This document shows positions 52,201 through 61,228 of a DNA stretch of 64,000 bases, piece by piece (the stretch's first letter is position 1; the number at the start of each line of letters is the position of its first letter). The notes below the pieces were generated by a model. That model was not told the origin of the DNA and made no database searches. It saw only the letters and a list, made by a program, of their open reading frames with translations. Origin of the DNA: Polaribacter gangjinensis (GTDB lineage: Bacteria > Bacteroidota > Bacteroidia > Flavobacteriales > Flavobacteriaceae); contig NZ_CP150662.1 of assembly GCF_038024125.1 (NCBI RefSeq), positions 2,776,501 through 2,840,500 on the forward strand. Direction: 5' to 3'. The position numbers were made by a program, and so were the translations under genes.

Positions 52201-55000
52201 GCACAGCAATGCTACCCACATTCGGACCATCCCCACCAAAAGAATCATTCACTAGGACAGGAATAGAAGTATTTGCAGAATCCTCATTCACGTTTGCAGT
52301 ATCATTGACAGCAGTAGGCAAGTCATTCACTGTTAAAGTAACTGTTCTCTCTTCAAAACATGAATTATTTGCTCCAAAAATCTGAACAGTATAGTTTCCA
52401 GCATTTGCAACCGAAACACTATTTAGATTTAATGAGTTAGATGTTGAAATTGTTGTATTTGGGGCAGAATTTTTAAGCCATTTGTATGTTAAAGAATTTG
52501 TAGAAACAATCCCTGGAGGAGTGTTATAATTTGGTGTTCCAGAGTTATAAGATGTAGTTTTTACAGCTGTTGCAGTTACAGAAAATGTGCTATTTGCACC
52601 AACATTTACTGTTTGATTTGCTGGAGGTGAAGAAATCGTAATTTGTTCAGCAGTGGTTACAGATGTATTTGTAGCTTGACCTGTAGTAGCATTAACTGCA
52701 GCAAGGGTAGGAATTCCATTTGCATTTACACCACCTGTAATTCTGTTATTTACATCTAAATTTGAAGATGAAATATTAGCACTTCCTTCGATTGCATCTG
52801 GGCAACCATCGTTATCGGAATCATTGTCAAGACTATCAATTATTCCGTCTTTGTCTGTATCAGTTGTAGCACAACTAACTCCACCAATTTGAGTAAATCT
52901 TATTGATGATCCTCTGTCATGAACAATAGAAACTTTTATTCTTTTTACAAGTTTTCCACTAAAGTCAAATAAAATTGAACCTACATTATCACTAGATTTT
53001 GAATCTCCATCAACATTTACAGGATTTATGGAATTAAAAACATTTCCGTTTTGTGAAACTTGAGAACCTTTTGTAGTGTATTGGCCTCCACCTAAATTGA
53101 TGATGTTATTATTTTCATCATAAACGAGTACTGTCAGTTCTTCTTCTTCATCTAAATCTGTAAGTTTGAAATTTGCTTTTTCAATTGAATTATTAAAAGA
53201 AATATCTATAAAGCCGTAATCATCAGACCCTCCATTAAACTTAAATATTGGCCCTTGTTGATTTGATCCGCTTAGATTTTGTGTTGAAATGCTTGTTCCT
53301 CCACTTTCATTAAAATCAACAGTGTAATTTGTTCCTGAAAGAGTGGTATTGTAAGTTCCATCATCAGAATTGCTTATTGATTTTACACCAAAATTACCTA
53401 GTATATTTATGTCATAGGTTGAGTTATCGCATCCTCCACCTTCATCTGTATCTAAAATTCCATCATTATCATCATCTAAATCACAAATATCAGAAATACC
53501 ATCTCCATCAGTATCTAAATTTCCAGAGGCAATAGGATCACATTCATTCACTGGAGTTACAGTAAAAGTAACATTTGCAAAACTAGGAGAACAACCAGCA
53601 CCATTAGGTATGGTATATCTTATAGTTACACTTGTATTTGAGGATATGTTTGCAGGTGTATAAGTATTGCCAGAGATTGTACCACCTCCAGAAACTATAG
53701 ACCAAGTTCCGCCAGCAGGAGAGCCAACCAACGTTTTGGTTTCATTTTCAGTAATATTTGTTGAGGGTGTATTGTTTTCTGCTCCTAAAACCTTGTCAGA
53801 AGGTCTTAAAAATGCATTTAATAACATTCTTAATCCATTTACTTCTGTACTGTTATAACTATAACTATGCCCTGCTAAATAATGTACATAACCTCCAACA
53901 CTTGCCCCTGATGAAGCTAATTTACCAACATAGGCTTTGTAGTTACCTCCATCATCACTATCGTAAGCAACTCTTAGGCCTGGATTTGATGTAAATTTAA
54001 AAGATTCTACAGAGCCCCCTTCATCATTTAAAGCTCCATGAATTTGAATAAATGGTTCGTCAGCATTGTCATAAATAATATTGCCATCAATATCTGGTTT
54101 GCTTGAAAAAGTAGCTAAAAGTGAACCATTTGATGAGTTAGAATAGGCTTCAACACCCTCACATTGTCCTAAAAAGTTTCCTCCACTATTTAAGAATGTT
54201 TTTATATTGTTAACCAAAGTTGTATTGATGTCACTTGGTTTTGTGTGAGGTTCACTTACAAAAGTATAACATGAATTTCCATTGATATTTGAAGCATCAT
54301 CTTCAACATAATGAGTTCCATAAATTAAACCAGCGTTTGCGTATATTGCTGTGTGGATATTTGCATTTCCTCCATTATCTAAAACCGCAGCTTTTGGTTT
54401 ATGTGTTAATGTGTGTTTTATTTCAACTGTTTTATCTTCAGTTAATTCATATACATTTACACCATTTCCAAAATTGGTAATGATTGTCATAGCAGCAGTT
54501 TTATTGGCAGCATCAATGATTAATGGACCTGAAAGAAAATTTCTACTAGCTGAAGATAAAGCGCTTGGTGAAACACGTTTTGCATTCGCAGTAAAATCAA
54601 TAGCATCTTTTGCTTTTCCTGATTTTATAGCCCATTTTAAAGGAATTCCTGCATGTAATAATCTCACAGCCAAACCATAGGCTTTTAAATTGAAAACACC
54701 ACCACTTGATTGTAGTGTGTTATCCATTGGGATTACTAATGAACCAGTTGGAATCAACTCATTGACAAAAGTATCTTCGAATTTATTTTTAAGATTTTTT
54801 GATGATTTTTTCCAAAATGAATCTTGATTGAATTTTTCAATATTATCCCAATTTGATTCGTGTTTATTCCAAAAAGAAGAAGATTCTTCATAACCTAAGC
54901 TATTTTTTGTCACAAATAAGCTATTTCCTGTAATAAATTGCGAATAGGTAACAAACAAAAGGGCTATTAAGCTTTTGTGTAATTTTGATTTCATACTCAT
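46268..55000 (-). CDS. Giant T9SS-secreted mosaic surface protein (2,910 residues)
   Basis: Order of parts: signal peptide; an amidotransferase-like domain with [11 protein letters not shown] (Cys-280) and LAGHSYSYN (His-378); an Ig-like segment (about 415-490); calcium-binding TSP3-type repeats [19 protein letters not shown] (about 495-520) and [19 protein letters not shown] (about 712-735); a second Ig-like domain; eight near-identical 106-residue Ig/cadherin-like repeats (893-1740); a ninth divergent copy (1741-1838); a choice-of-anchor-A domain (about 1840-2153); a PKD domain (about 2165-2250); an unrecognised region, partly galactose-binding-like (about 2640-2820); and a T9SS type A sorting domain ([16 protein letters not shown] ... 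GIYLLKV). It is presumably a cell-surface adhesin. Nothing in the neighbourhood names its ligand. Confidence 0.9.
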   Translation of the reverse strand: MSMKSKLHKSLIALLFVTYSQFITGNSLFVTKNSLGYEESSSFWNKHESNWDNIEKFNQDSFWKKSSKNLKNKFEDTFVNELIPTGSLVIPMDNTLQSSGGVFNLKAYGLAVRLLHAGIPLKWAIKSGKAKDAIDFTANAKRVSPSALSSASRNFLSGPLIIDAANKTAAMTIITNFGNGVNVYELTEDKTVEIKHTLTHKPKAAVLDNGGNANIHTAIYANAGLIYGTHYVEDDASNINGNSCYTFVSEPHTKPSDINTTLVNNIKTFLNSGGNFLGQCEGVEAYSNSSNGSLLATFSSKPDIDGNIIYDNADEPFIQIHGALNDEGGSVESFKFTSNPGLRVAYDSDDGGNYKAYVGKLASSGASVGGYVHYLAGHSYSYNSTEVNGLRMLLNAFLRPSDKVLGAENNTPSTNITENETKTLVGSPAGGTWSIVSGGGTISGNTYTPANISSNTSVTIRYTIPNGAGCSPSFANVTFTVTPVNECDPIASGNLDTDGDGISDICDLDDDNDGILDTDEGGGCDNSTYDINILGNFGVKSISNSDDGTYNTTLSGTNYTVDFNESGGTSISTQNLSGSNQQGPIFKFNGGSDDYGFIDISFNNSIEKANFKLTDLDEEEELTVLVYDENNNIINLGGGQYTTKGSQVSQNGNVFNSINPVNVDGDSKSSDNVGSILFDFSGKLVKRIKVSIVHDRGSSIRFTQIGGVSCATTDTDKDGIIDSLDNDSDNDGCPDAIEGSANISSSNLDVNNRITGGVNANGIPTLAAVNATTGQATNTSVTTAEQITISSPPANQTVNVGANSTFSVTATAVKTTSYNSGTPNYNTPPGIVSTNSLTYKWLKNSAPNTTISTSNSLNLNSVSVANAGNYTVQIFGANNSCFEERTVTLTVNDLPTAVNDTANVNEDSANTSIPVLVNDSFGGDGPNVGSIAVPSGSSANGGTVVVNDNGTPNDPTDDTILYSPAANFNGVDTFDYTITDANGDTSTATVTVTVAPVNDLPTAVNDTANVNEDSANTSIPVLVNDSFGGDGPNVGSIAIPSGSSANGGTVVVNDNGTPNDPTDDTILYSPAANFNGVDTFDYTITDANGDTSTATVTVTVAPVNDLPTAVNDTANVNEDSANTSIPVLVNDSFGGDGPNVGSIAIPSGSSANGGTVVVNDNGTPNDPTDDTILYSPAANFNGVDTFDYTITDANGDTSTATVTVTVAPVNDLPTAVNDTANVNEDSANTSIPVLVNDSFGGDGPNVGSIAIPSGSSANGGTVVVNDNGTPNDPTDDTILYSPAANFNGVDTFDYTITDANGDTSTATVTVTVAPVNDLPTAVNDTANVNEDSANTSIPVLVNDSFGGDGPNVGSIAIPSGSSANGGTVVVNDNGTPNDPTDDTILYSPAANFNGVDTFDYTITDANGDTSTATVTVTVAPVNDLPTAVNDTANVNEDSANTSIPVLVNDSFGGDGPNVGSIAIPSGSSANGGTVVVNDNGTPNDPTDDTILYSPAANFNGVDTFDYTITDANGDTSTATVTVTVAPVNDLPTAVNDTANVNEDSANTSIPVLVNDSFGGDGPNVGSIAIPSGSSANGGTVVVNDNGTPNDPTDDTILYSPAANFNGVDTFDYTITDANGDTSTATVTVTVAPVNDLPTAVNDTANVNEDSANTSIPVLVNDSFGGDGPNVGSIAIPSGSSANGGTVVVNDNGTPNDPTDDTILYSPAANFNGVDTFDYTITDANGDTSTATVTVTVNPTVDVVDDVASTNENTPVVINVIANDNDVPSIGTIVINTPPTNGIVVITDPNNTPNNPNDDVVTYTPNPNYSGPDSFEYTVCDANSICDTAVVNITVIPSGIPYSPIAPANCFNVFIENNVTVAGGSTNGSLAMGGDLIINGNYSVAAQDCGCFDVNGVNIGLLVNGNVNYTHNGTPTPAVVTVAGANQYVKIGDANGSLTWYKDELNAPAPIKITPDATYGNSTYIQLTGTSPSLGVDANNNPVFESNVFDFGSAFQQLKTNSLDMSGFANTAQLTDNANQAISNVGLPSTVKINLQNGLNYLNVTGIDLNNVNSFIFNQTPDVDKILVINIDADGTFNWDVWAQTNIALADSPYVIYNFFNTDDLNIEGSEAVFGTVLAPFANITKTVNNAEINGQLIGKSLVYEAGVTNCANFAPQLNAKNNGGTPPTAEFTVDNSSSCLEGNEFVFSNTSNTGLDNQPLHPITYLWEFGDGTTSSFMNPSKSYSGYGSYNVKLTATNTFGSSSQTIQVVVTQPINHPVITQSVTDVGNGSITREFTITNAAYFDSFEWSLDGGVTMVQQNQNPAVFTFDTAGTYTVSVFGTKDGCSRALDISVSVASAEVTTGNAGGVESESLGDAISKIYVNRKKNSIPTEFVKSEENLYNKAKLKQAQPYQGKGQTMLDMFPTQLVAGNIANVTSPTDILDYTIADEVLSVDFSVDGKTKGVVLGIKTSDKVYNHTKASCDRLRGAEILTVQSVQLEGYNFLMQAIKQRSGVVEHAISFAVAKNNNDDNYSIQTNWYVNHYTKFNDMYNFQVWATNPEDTQKLVKDILANLQSFIPVTQNEKHRMPRTYAAKVSRVANHLVLKLKSDKGTIGGEIEMEEKYSETAGNVKQRYNPINAKAEQTVLIDIKDAYEYDGLIKVNGQIEDAFYHADGNWGLDFDSKYTKIERHQITNNFDRIYNEDELAINRNVEIKATSDYDYLTIYKSLLPGTLSDDYTQYKYLAFTAKGSGLIELGLIKASIEDWKQQYRVMVDLSKEEQTYYVPFDIYTSTGTQDKIVADDLTTLTFTFLPVEAQTKDLDLTISNVKFVKMAGSDGITVEKQEVFENELMAYPNPSKGNVNLMLFSKTDTNATITLTDVTGKTIHKSTTDLTIGKNELEFNFNVKAGIYLLKVSSSEATYGTTKIIFR
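49781..52324 (-). repeat. Eight tandem 318-bp repeats inside the giant gene
   Basis: Eight head-to-tail units of exactly 318 bp (106 residues, [20 protein letters not shown]... to ...[10 protein letters not shown]) run from 52324 down to 49781. Interior units differ by only a few silent sites. Two linked silent markers (CATCAGTAG..CCATTATC versus CATCTGTAG..CCGTTATC) occur in the order A, T, T, A, T, T, A, T from unit 1 to 8. Long-read validation of copy number would be wise. Confidence 0.95.
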
Positions 55001-55087
55001 TTTTTTAAGGGTTCATTTTTTGTTCAACCTTTATAAAAGATTGTTTGATTGATTTTTACTTTTTAAATTGGGGAATTACAGGATGAA

Positions 55088-55118
55088 AATTTAGCACTAC
55101 AAATAATGGTGCTAAATT
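55088..55118 (-). other. Perfect stem-loop overlapping the small-gene stop codon
   Basis: AATTTAGCAC and GTGCTAAATT are perfect inverted copies separated by 11 bases, and the arm includes the TAG stop of the 55112 gene. On the minus strand it is followed by TTTT. It could act as a weak terminator or processing site between that gene and the giant gene. Confidence 0.6.
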
Positions 55119-55366
55119 GACAAATAACTAGTTTCTTTTTTTGAAATTTCGATTATATATTCGCAACTGAAATTTTGATAGTTTTGAACATTGAAAGTTA
55201 CGTTTGATAAATTAAGTTTATCAAATTCAATATTATTAGACAATAAAGTTATATTACTGTTTGTTTCTGCATTTCTTGCAGATGCTGAAGGCATATTACC
55301 TAGACTTAGGTTTGTTGTAATTCCCAAAATCAAGATAATAAGACGTTTTGTAGGGGTAACTGTCAT
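55112..55366 (-). CDS. Putative small secreted protein upstream of the giant gene
   Basis: An 84-residue frame with a basic N-terminus and hydrophobic stretch (MTVTPTKRLIILILGITTNL), fitting a signal peptide. The remainder is Asn/Ser-rich (SNITLLSNNIEFDKLNLSNV) with one Cys and no known domain. It is in the same orientation as the giant gene, 111 bases upstream, and ends in the stem-loop described separately. Coding status is uncertain; the only support is the leader-like N-terminus and context. Confidence 0.45.
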   Translation of the reverse strand: MTVTPTKRLIILILGITTNLSLGNMPSASARNAETNSNITLLSNNIEFDKLNLSNVTFNVQNYQNFSCEYIIEISKKETSYLSI

Positions 55367-55455
55367 ATTATTCTTTTTTACTAACTAATTTAACAAAATA
55401 AATTGTGAGCTAGTAAGGTTTAAAAAACCTTAAAGCGAGGGAATCACAATGGTTT

Positions 55456-55480
55456 TTTTTGAGAAAAATATTCTCAAAAA
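55456..55480. other. Palindrome in the 259-base gap before the symporter
   Basis: TTTTTGAGAA and TTCTCAAAAA form a perfect 10-bp inverted repeat with a 5-base loop. The rest of 55367-55625 is AT-rich without a gene that I can support; candidate uses are a terminator or a regulator site for the small gene at 55112-55366. Confidence 0.5.
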
Positions 55481-55625
55481 TAGAACTTTTTTTAAAGCCT
55501 TAAATATTAAGGGATTAAGAACATACAAACATACAAACAATTTTCAATATTTACATAAAAAAAGAAAAAATATTTTATCTAATGTTCTGAAATGATATAT
55601 TTTATGTATAAGTTGACTAGAAAAA

Positions 55626-57062
55626 TTATTTTTTTGATTTAATGAGATACAATCCTAGAAACGTGTAAAATCCATTTAAGATTAACAAAGCAAAACCAAA
55701 ATCAAAATTCATAATTTCCAAAAAAATAGTATTTGTAAAATAAGTTAATACTGGCGAAATTAAACATATGGCAGGAACTAATTTGTCTTTTACAGCATAT
55801 TTAGTGAATAAACCAAATGCATACAATCCTAATAGTGGACCATAAGTATAATTCGCAAACGTAAATATTTTAGCAATTACACTTTCATCAGCTATAAAAT
55901 ATTTGAATATTAAAATTGTTAAAATGAGGATAATTGAAAACAGGATATGTATTTTTTTTCGGATGTTTTCTTGTTCTGATTGATTTTTCTTTTTGTCAAT
56001 TTCTAATATATCTATACTGAAAGAAGTTGTCAAGGCTGTCAATGCAGAATCTGCACTCGAATAAGCAGCAGCAATCAATCCTAAAATAAAAAAAACAGCT
56101 GTTGTAAATCCTAAAATTCCTGAGGTTGCAACCATTGGAAATAAACCGTCTTTGTGAGCATCAATGCCATTTTTTTGAGCAAAATCTGTTAATAAAATCC
56201 CTAATGCCAAAAAGAAAAAATTCACAATAACTAGTACAATCGTAAACCAAAACATATTTTTTTGAGCATCTTTCAAGTTTCTGCATGTTAGGTTTTTTTG
56301 CATCATATCTTGATCTAAACCTGTCATTACAATTGCTACAAATGCTCCTGCTAAAAACTGTTTCCAAAAGAAATTACTTGCTTTTATATCCTCAAAAAAG
56401 AAAATTTTAGCGTAGTTACTTTCTGCAACATAGCTAAAAATATTGCTGATTTCTAATTCATCTGCAATTGTATAAATACAAATTCCGACTGCAATTAACA
56501 TGAATAATGTTTGCAAAGTATCTGTCCAAACTATCGTTTTAATACCTCCTTTAAAAGTATAAATCCAAATTAATAAAATGGTAATACAAACTGTTATCCA
56601 AAAAGGAACTCCCAATGCATCAAACAAAATAATTTGCAACACATTTGCGACTAAAAACAATCGAAATGAAGCGCCAATGGTCCTAGAAAGTAGGAAAAAA
56701 CTTGCACCCGTTTTGTAAGAATACTCTCCAAAACGACTTTGTAAATAGGTGTAAATGGATGTTAAATTTAGTCGATAATATAAAGGTAATAACACCAATC
56801 CAATTACTGCATAACCAACAATGTATCCCAAAACCATTTGCATATAACTCATGCTTTGCGCTTCAACCCAACCTGGTACAGAAATAAAAGTGACTCCTGA
56901 AAGTGATGCTCCAATCATACCAAAGGCGACTAAATACCAAGGTGAAGCATTGTTTGCTTTGAAAAAAGTAGCATTGTTAGCAGATTTTCCTGTGAAATAG
57001 GAAATCAGAATCAATACTGAAAAATATCCGAAAATTAAAAGAATGATGTGTATTGGATTCAT
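55626..57062 (-). CDS. Sodium:solute symporter (SSS family)
   Basis: A 478-residue inner-membrane transporter with about 13 hydrophobic segments. Family pattern: YLVAFGMIGASLSGVTFISV early, YTFKGGIKTIVWTDTLQTL in the middle, and AAYSSADSALTALTTSFS with the conserved Ser/Asp sodium site. Solute is unknown. A TATATTCG -7-like box lies 29-36 bases before the ATG on the minus strand (57091-57098). It is divergent from recR. Confidence 0.92.
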   Translation of the reverse strand: MNPIHIILLIFGYFSVLILISYFTGKSANNATFFKANNASPWYLVAFGMIGASLSGVTFISVPGWVEAQSMSYMQMVLGYIVGYAVIGLVLLPLYYRLNLTSIYTYLQSRFGEYSYKTGASFFLLSRTIGASFRLFLVANVLQIILFDALGVPFWITVCITILLIWIYTFKGGIKTIVWTDTLQTLFMLIAVGICIYTIADELEISNIFSYVAESNYAKIFFFEDIKASNFFWKQFLAGAFVAIVMTGLDQDMMQKNLTCRNLKDAQKNMFWFTIVLVIVNFFFLALGILLTDFAQKNGIDAHKDGLFPMVATSGILGFTTAVFFILGLIAAAYSSADSALTALTTSFSIDILEIDKKKNQSEQENIRKKIHILFSIILILTILIFKYFIADESVIAKIFTFANYTYGPLLGLYAFGLFTKYAVKDKLVPAICLISPVLTYFTNTIFLEIMNFDFGFALLILNGFYTFLGLYLIKSKK

Positions 57063-57139
57063 TGAAAATTATGAATTACGAATTGTGATACGAATATAGT
57101 TTTTAATATTTATATAGCTAAAAATCTCAATTGAAATTG

Positions 57140-57147
57140 TAATTTTG
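57140..57147 (+). promoter_or_regulatory. -7 promoter box for recR
   Basis: TAATTTTG ends 6 bases before the ATG at 57154, so the transcript would start at or next to the start codon, implying a leaderless message. An in-frame TTG at 57145 lies inside this box and is rejected as a start. Confidence 0.55.
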
Positions 57148-57153
57148 CACTCT

Positions 57154-57771
57154 ATGGATTTTTCGTCAAAATTATTAGAAAATGCTGTCAATGAAATGTC
57201 GCGTTTGCCAGGAATTGGTAAGCGAACTGCATTGCGTTTGGTGCTGCATTTATTGAAACAGCCCAAAGAAAATACGGCTTATCTATCTGAAGCGTTATTG
57301 CATCTTAGAAATGATATGAAAAATTGCGAAAAATGCCATAATATTTCAGATACTGTTTTGTGTGCGATTTGCAATAATCCTAAAAGAAATTCAGAAATTA
57401 TTTGTGTTGTAGAAGATATTAGAGATGTTATGGCGATTGAAAGCACGTCACAATTCAATGGATTGTATCACGTTTTAGGAGGTAAAATTTCACCTATTGA
57501 AGGAATTGGACCTCAAAATTTAAAAATTGATTCTTTGATAAAAAAAGTTGCAAATGAAGAAGTGAAAGAATTGATTTTTGCACTAAGTTCAACTATGGAA
57601 GGTGATACTACCAATTTTTACATCTTCAAACAAATAGAAAAATTCAATATCAAAATTTCTACGATTGCAAGAGGAATTTCTGTTGGTGATGAATTGGAAT
57701 ATGCTGATGAAATTACTTTAGGAAGAAGTATTGTACATAGAATTCCTTTTGAGCAAAGTATTAGAGGATAG
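57154..57771 (+). CDS. recR: Recombination protein RecR
   Basis: A 205-residue DNA-repair protein of the RecFOR pathway that helps load RecA on gapped DNA. N-terminal [20 protein letters not shown] is the helix-hairpin-helix; the zinc finger [19 protein letters not shown] has four Cys; the Toprim domain begins [14 protein letters not shown]. The C-terminal part ends with [13 protein letters not shown]. Start at ATG 57154, not the TTG at 57145. Confidence 0.97.
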   Translation: MDFSSKLLENAVNEMSRLPGIGKRTALRLVLHLLKQPKENTAYLSEALLHLRNDMKNCEKCHNISDTVLCAICNNPKRNSEIICVVEDIRDVMAIESTSQFNGLYHVLGGKISPIEGIGPQNLKIDSLIKKVANEEVKELIFALSSTMEGDTTNFYIFKQIEKFNIKISTIARGISVGDELEYADEITLGRSIVHRIPFEQSIRG

Positions 57772-57790
57772 TTTTAAGTGTTGAATGTTA

Positions 57791-57821
57791 AGTTTTTAGT
57801 TTTGGATATTCACTAAAAACT
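57791..57821. repeat. Intergenic inverted repeat between recR and hemJ
   Basis: AGTTTTTAGT (57791-57800) and ACTAAAAACT (57812-57821) with an 11-base loop, in the 69-base gap between convergent genes. No T run, so it is a hairpin but not a classic terminator. Confidence 0.6.
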
Positions 57822-57840
57822 CAAAATTAATAACTGAAAA

Positions 57841-58395
57841 CTATTTTTCTTTTTCCCACGAATTTTTTTCTCGAATTCTTTTATATAATTTGATGTTAAG
57901 CATCAAAACAATTCCAAAAACGAAGATTCCTGCAACTCCCCAAATCCAATTGATAGCGCTTTTTAAGGTCACTAAAAAAACAACTGCAAAAAGAATTATG
58001 GTAGCAACTTCATTCCAAATTCGGAGTTTGAAAGCGGAATATTTAATAATATCTTTTTGCAATTGACTGTATATTTTTTGACAAGAATAATGATACAAAT
58101 ACAAGGCAAAAACAAAAGATAGTTTTACCAACATCCAAGGTTCTGAAAGGTAATATGGATTTTGAAATAACATCCAAAAAGCAAAAATACTCGCTAAAAT
58201 AGCAGAAGGCCAAGTGATTATGTACCACAATCTTTTACTCATCAATTTGTATTGATTTTGTAAAATATATTTAGCAGGTTCTGTTTTGTCCTCAGCTTCT
58301 ACTTGATAAATAAACAAGCGAACAATATAAAATAAACCTGCAAACCAAGTGATTACAAAAATTACGTGAAGTGCTTTTATGTATAAAAAATCCAT
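57841..58395 (-). CDS. hemJ: HemJ-type protoporphyrinogen IX oxidase (CopD family)
   Basis: A 184-residue membrane protein with about four helices, in the CopD/HemJ superfamily. The conserved His is in KALHVIFVITWFAGLFYIVRLF near residue 9, and a conserved Lys lies in MLVKLSFVF. HemJ oxidises protoporphyrinogen IX and is b-heme dependent; adjacency to ferrochelatase supports this over a copper role. It has one base-poor gap of 67 to hemH. Confidence 0.85.
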   Translation of the reverse strand: MDFLYIKALHVIFVITWFAGLFYIVRLFIYQVEAEDKTEPAKYILQNQYKLMSKRLWYIITWPSAILASIFAFWMLFQNPYYLSEPWMLVKLSFVFALYLYHYSCQKIYSQLQKDIIKYSAFKLRIWNEVATIILFAVVFLVTLKSAINWIWGVAGIFVFGIVLMLNIKLYKRIREKNSWEKEK

Positions 58396-58462
58396 TTTGT
58401 AAAATTAGTTTAAAAGTTACAAAGAGACAAAGTTACAGAGATGCAATGTTTCAAACTAAAAA

Positions 58463-59479
58463 TTACTTGCTTTTCCAATCATTAATCCAAGAAACCATCA
58501 CATCAACCCAATCATCATTGTCGTTCATACAAGGAATGTGTTTATAATCTGTTCCTCCAGCTTCTAAAAATTCCTCTTTTCCTTCCATTGCAATTTCCTC
58601 CAAAGTTTCTAAACAATCAGATACAAATGCAGGTGTAACAACCGCTAATTTCTTTTTACCTAATTCAGGAAATTTTTCCAATTCAAAATCTGTATAGGGT
58701 TTTAACCAAGGATCTTTTAGTAATCTTGATTGAAAAGAATTACTATGATTTGTTTCATTTAAGCCTAATTCTTTGGCAATTGCTTTTGTAGTTTCAAAAC
58801 ATTGATGTCTGTAACAAGTGTGATGTGCTACCGAATTTCGTTCGCAACAAGAACCATCTAATTTGCAATGACTTTTTGTTGGATCCGATTTTTTAATATG
58901 ACGTTCAGGAATTCCATGGTATGAAAACAGCACATGATCGTATTCAAAATCTTTCAAATGATTTGCAATATTATCACTCATTGCTTTGATATAATCAGGT
59001 TTGTTATAAAATGGTGGCAACACATCCAAAATTACATTTGGATATTTTTCAGCAATAATTTCTTCTGCTTTTACAACCACAGTTTCATAAGATGACATGG
59101 CATAATGAGGATACAAAGGCACTAAAAAGATTTCTGTAACACCTTGATCAACCAAATTTTTGATGCCTTTTTCCATGCTCATACTTCCATAACGCATGGC
59201 AAGTTCAACAGGAATATCTATTTTTTGTTTGATTTTTTCAGTAAATCTCTCAGAAATAACAACTAAAGGTGAACCTTCATCCCACCAGATTTTTTTGTAA
59301 GCTTTTGCTGATTTTTTTGGACGGAAGTTTAAAATGATTCCTTTAATCAACAAATAACGTTTCCAATAATCAATGTCAATAACGCGTTCGTCCATTAAAA
59401 ATTCATCCAAATAGGTTTTAACATCCTTAATTTTTGTTGAATCTGGTGAACCTAAATTGTTTAATAATATTCCTTTCAT
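58463..59479 (-). CDS. hemH: Ferrochelatase
   Basis: A 338-residue enzyme that inserts iron into protoporphyrin IX. N-terminal GILLNNLGSPDSTKIKDVKTYL and the catalytic His in LFSYHGIPERHIKKSDPTKS are typical. It contains a Cys-rich segment (CKLDGSCCERNSVAHHTCYR) of the sort seen in this phylum. It lies downstream of a convergent hairpin and upstream of hemJ. Confidence 0.95.
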   Translation of the reverse strand: MKGILLNNLGSPDSTKIKDVKTYLDEFLMDERVIDIDYWKRYLLIKGIILNFRPKKSAKAYKKIWWDEGSPLVVISERFTEKIKQKIDIPVELAMRYGSMSMEKGIKNLVDQGVTEIFLVPLYPHYAMSSYETVVVKAEEIIAEKYPNVILDVLPPFYNKPDYIKAMSDNIANHLKDFEYDHVLFSYHGIPERHIKKSDPTKSHCKLDGSCCERNSVAHHTCYRHQCFETTKAIAKELGLNETNHSNSFQSRLLKDPWLKPYTDFELEKFPELGKKKLAVVTPAFVSDCLETLEEIAMEGKEEFLEAGGTDYKHIPCMNDNDDWVDVMVSWINDWKSK

Positions 59480-59486
59480 TAGTAAG

Positions 59487-59516
59487 GTTTAAAAGTTTAA
59501 AAGTTTAAAGTTTAAA
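59487..59516. repeat. Short tandem GTTTAAA(A) repeat
   Basis: Four copies of GTTTAAA or GTTTAAAA lie in the 91-base gap between hemH and the methyltransferase, next to a short hairpin AAAGGAT-GAA-ATCCTTT (59514-59530). Low-complexity DNA that may affect hemH expression; no further evidence. Confidence 0.6.
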
Positions 59517-59570
59517 GGATGAAATCCTTTTTTTTATTCTGAAATAGTAGAATTTTATTTATAATTTTTT

Positions 59571-60107
59571 TTAACCGTTTAATTCCTTCCCTTTGGGAAG
59601 GTTAGGATGGGCAATTTGATTCGTAATTTCATACAACGTAATTGCCAAACTGTGAATCACATTCATGCTCGAATTTCTTCCATACATAGGAATTTCAATA
59701 GTTGCATCTGCCAAACTAGAATTTGAAATTCCATTGCGTTCACTGCCCAAAATTAATGCGATTTTCTTCAAATTTTTGAAATCAAAATCTTGAATTTCGA
59801 TGCTTTTATCAGTTATTTCTATGCCAATAATAGTGTAACCAAGTTGTTTGAGAGTCGTTATTTTTTCATCAAAATCACTATAAAATTCACATTCAATTTG
59901 ATTGATGGTATTTCTGGCAGTTTTTACCACTTTTCTATTTTCAATAAATGGAGAACTTTCGTGTAAATACATTTTTTCTACACCAAAACTTTCTGCCACT
60001 CTAAAACACATTCCAATGTTTTCGGGAGTTCTAATGGCATCACACAAAATATGAATTGGAAATTTTTGCTGCTTGTTTTTACGTTCGTTGTGAGAGAGTT
60101 GTGTCAT
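59571..60107 (-). CDS. TrmH/SpoU-family RNA 2'-O-methyltransferase
   Basis: A 178-residue SPOUT methyltransferase. The knot motifs are visible: DAIRTPENIGMCFRVAESFGV early, LGSERNGIS (motif 2) and IPMYGRNSSMNVIHSLAITLYE (motif 3, with the SAM-binding loop). The target tRNA or rRNA residue is not inferable. The gene lies in a run of minus-strand genes with the AraC regulator upstream, 32 bases away. Confidence 0.9.
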   Translation of the reverse strand: MTQLSHNERKNKQQKFPIHILCDAIRTPENIGMCFRVAESFGVEKMYLHESSPFIENRKVVKTARNTINQIECEFYSDFDEKITTLKQLGYTIIGIEITDKSIEIQDFDFKNLKKIALILGSERNGISNSSLADATIEIPMYGRNSSMNVIHSLAITLYEITNQIAHPNLPKGKELNG

Positions 60108-60139
60108 TTTATATACTTCTTATATCTAACTTCTAAAGT

Positions 60140-61024
60140 CTAACTTTGAAAACTCATTACATACTTTTTTGGTGTTGTTCCAAACTTTTTTCTGAAAGCA
60201 GCAATAAAATGACTTGCTGTGCTATACCCAACTTGCAAACCCACTTCATTAACATTGTATTGATTGCTTTCCAATAATTTTCGAGCGTGTTCCATTTTGT
60301 AATCAAACAAAAAACTATACACTGTATCTCCGTAAATTTGTTTGAAACCTTCTTTTAATTTTTTTAAATTCAAACCAATTTCATTTGCAAGTTCTTGTAA
60401 ACTAGGTGGTTCTGACATTCTTGAAATGATGATTTCTTTTGCTTTTCTGATTTTTAAAACATTTTGTTCATCCACCAAAAACGGACAGTATTCACCCATA
60501 GAAGCTTCATCTTTTTGAAAATGCAAACTCAATAATTCATAAATTTTCCCCTTTACATACAATTCTCTGATAGAACTATTGATATTAGAATTGATGATTT
60601 GCTGCAAAACAATGGCAACAGTTGGTTTTATTTCTGCATCATCATAATATTTTTTATTGCTATTTTCATTGCTCAAAAAAGTAATGTATCCTGATTCTTT
60701 TGAAAATAACGAATGAAATTTTTCAATAGAAATTAAAAGCGAAATTAAAGTTGTTTTTGGCTGAATTTCTAAATTAATTGGCAATGTTCTTTGAGGATTG
60801 TACAATAAAATACAACGATTATCCAACACATCAAAAGAATAGGAGCTGTTGTTAAAAAGAAATTTTGAATTTCCTCGTAAACAAAAGTGCATTTGTATGA
60901 AAGTACTTTTGATATCTCTCTCAAAGGTTTGTTTTTCAGAGCTTTCGTTTTGAAAATGAAGTACGTAAAATCCGTTCTCTAAATTTATTTCTTCAATGGT
61001 ACTTTCACCGACATTTTTAAACAT
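60140..61024 (-). CDS. AraC-family transcriptional regulator
   Basis: A 294-residue regulator. The N-terminal half is an unidentified sensor domain (FYVLHFQNESSEKQTF, then HFCLRGNSKFLFNN). The C-terminal 100 residues carry both AraC helix-turn-helix motifs (LQELANEIGLNLKKLKEGFK and VNEVGLQVGYSTASHFIAAF) with FRKKFGTTPKKYV. It resembles PchR-like iron/siderophore regulators, but the similarity is weak. It is divergent from hemA. Confidence 0.88.
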   Translation of the reverse strand: MFKNVGESTIEEINLENGFYVLHFQNESSEKQTFERDIKSTFIQMHFCLRGNSKFLFNNSSYSFDVLDNRCILLYNPQRTLPINLEIQPKTTLISLLISIEKFHSLFSKESGYITFLSNENSNKKYYDDAEIKPTVAIVLQQIINSNINSSIRELYVKGKIYELLSLHFQKDEASMGEYCPFLVDEQNVLKIRKAKEIIISRMSEPPSLQELANEIGLNLKKLKEGFKQIYGDTVYSFLFDYKMEHARKLLESNQYNVNEVGLQVGYSTASHFIAAFRKKFGTTPKKYVMSFQS

Positions 61025-61203
61025 ATCAAATTTTGTTTTTCAGATTTCTTTTATTTAGAATCATTCTATATTAATTAATTCAAAATACCTGATTTACTTG
61101 CAAAAATATGGATTTACAAGGGTTTAAATTATAAAATTTTCCTAAAAAACATCCAACGTTATTAAAAGTACTTTCCGCGACACTTTTTTCTGAATGAACT
61201 TTT

Positions 61204-61211
61204 TATTTTTG
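61204..61211 (+). promoter_or_regulatory. -7 promoter box for hemA
   Basis: TATTTTTG lies in the AraC-hemA gap, 17 bases before the ATG at 61229. Its final G is the first base of an in-frame GTG at 61211, which is therefore unlikely to be the start. No -33 TTG at the right spacing. Confidence 0.5.
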
Positions 61212-61228
61212 TGCGTTTTTTAGAAAAT

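Noticed and set aside
49896..52385. Eight repeated plus-strand reading frames of 87-90 codons
   Set aside because: They are opposite-strand shadows created by the tandem coding repeats of the giant gene.
46268..55000. Assigning the giant protein to SprB-type gliding adhesins
   Set aside because: There is a T9SS domain and repeats, but no gliding-motility (spr/gld) gene is nearby and no SprB-specific signature was seen.
59514..59530. Hairpin AAAGGAT-GAA-ATCCTTT followed by a plus-strand T run
   Set aside because: No plus-strand gene ends here; on the minus strand the T run is short, so I do not call it a terminator of the methyltransferase gene.
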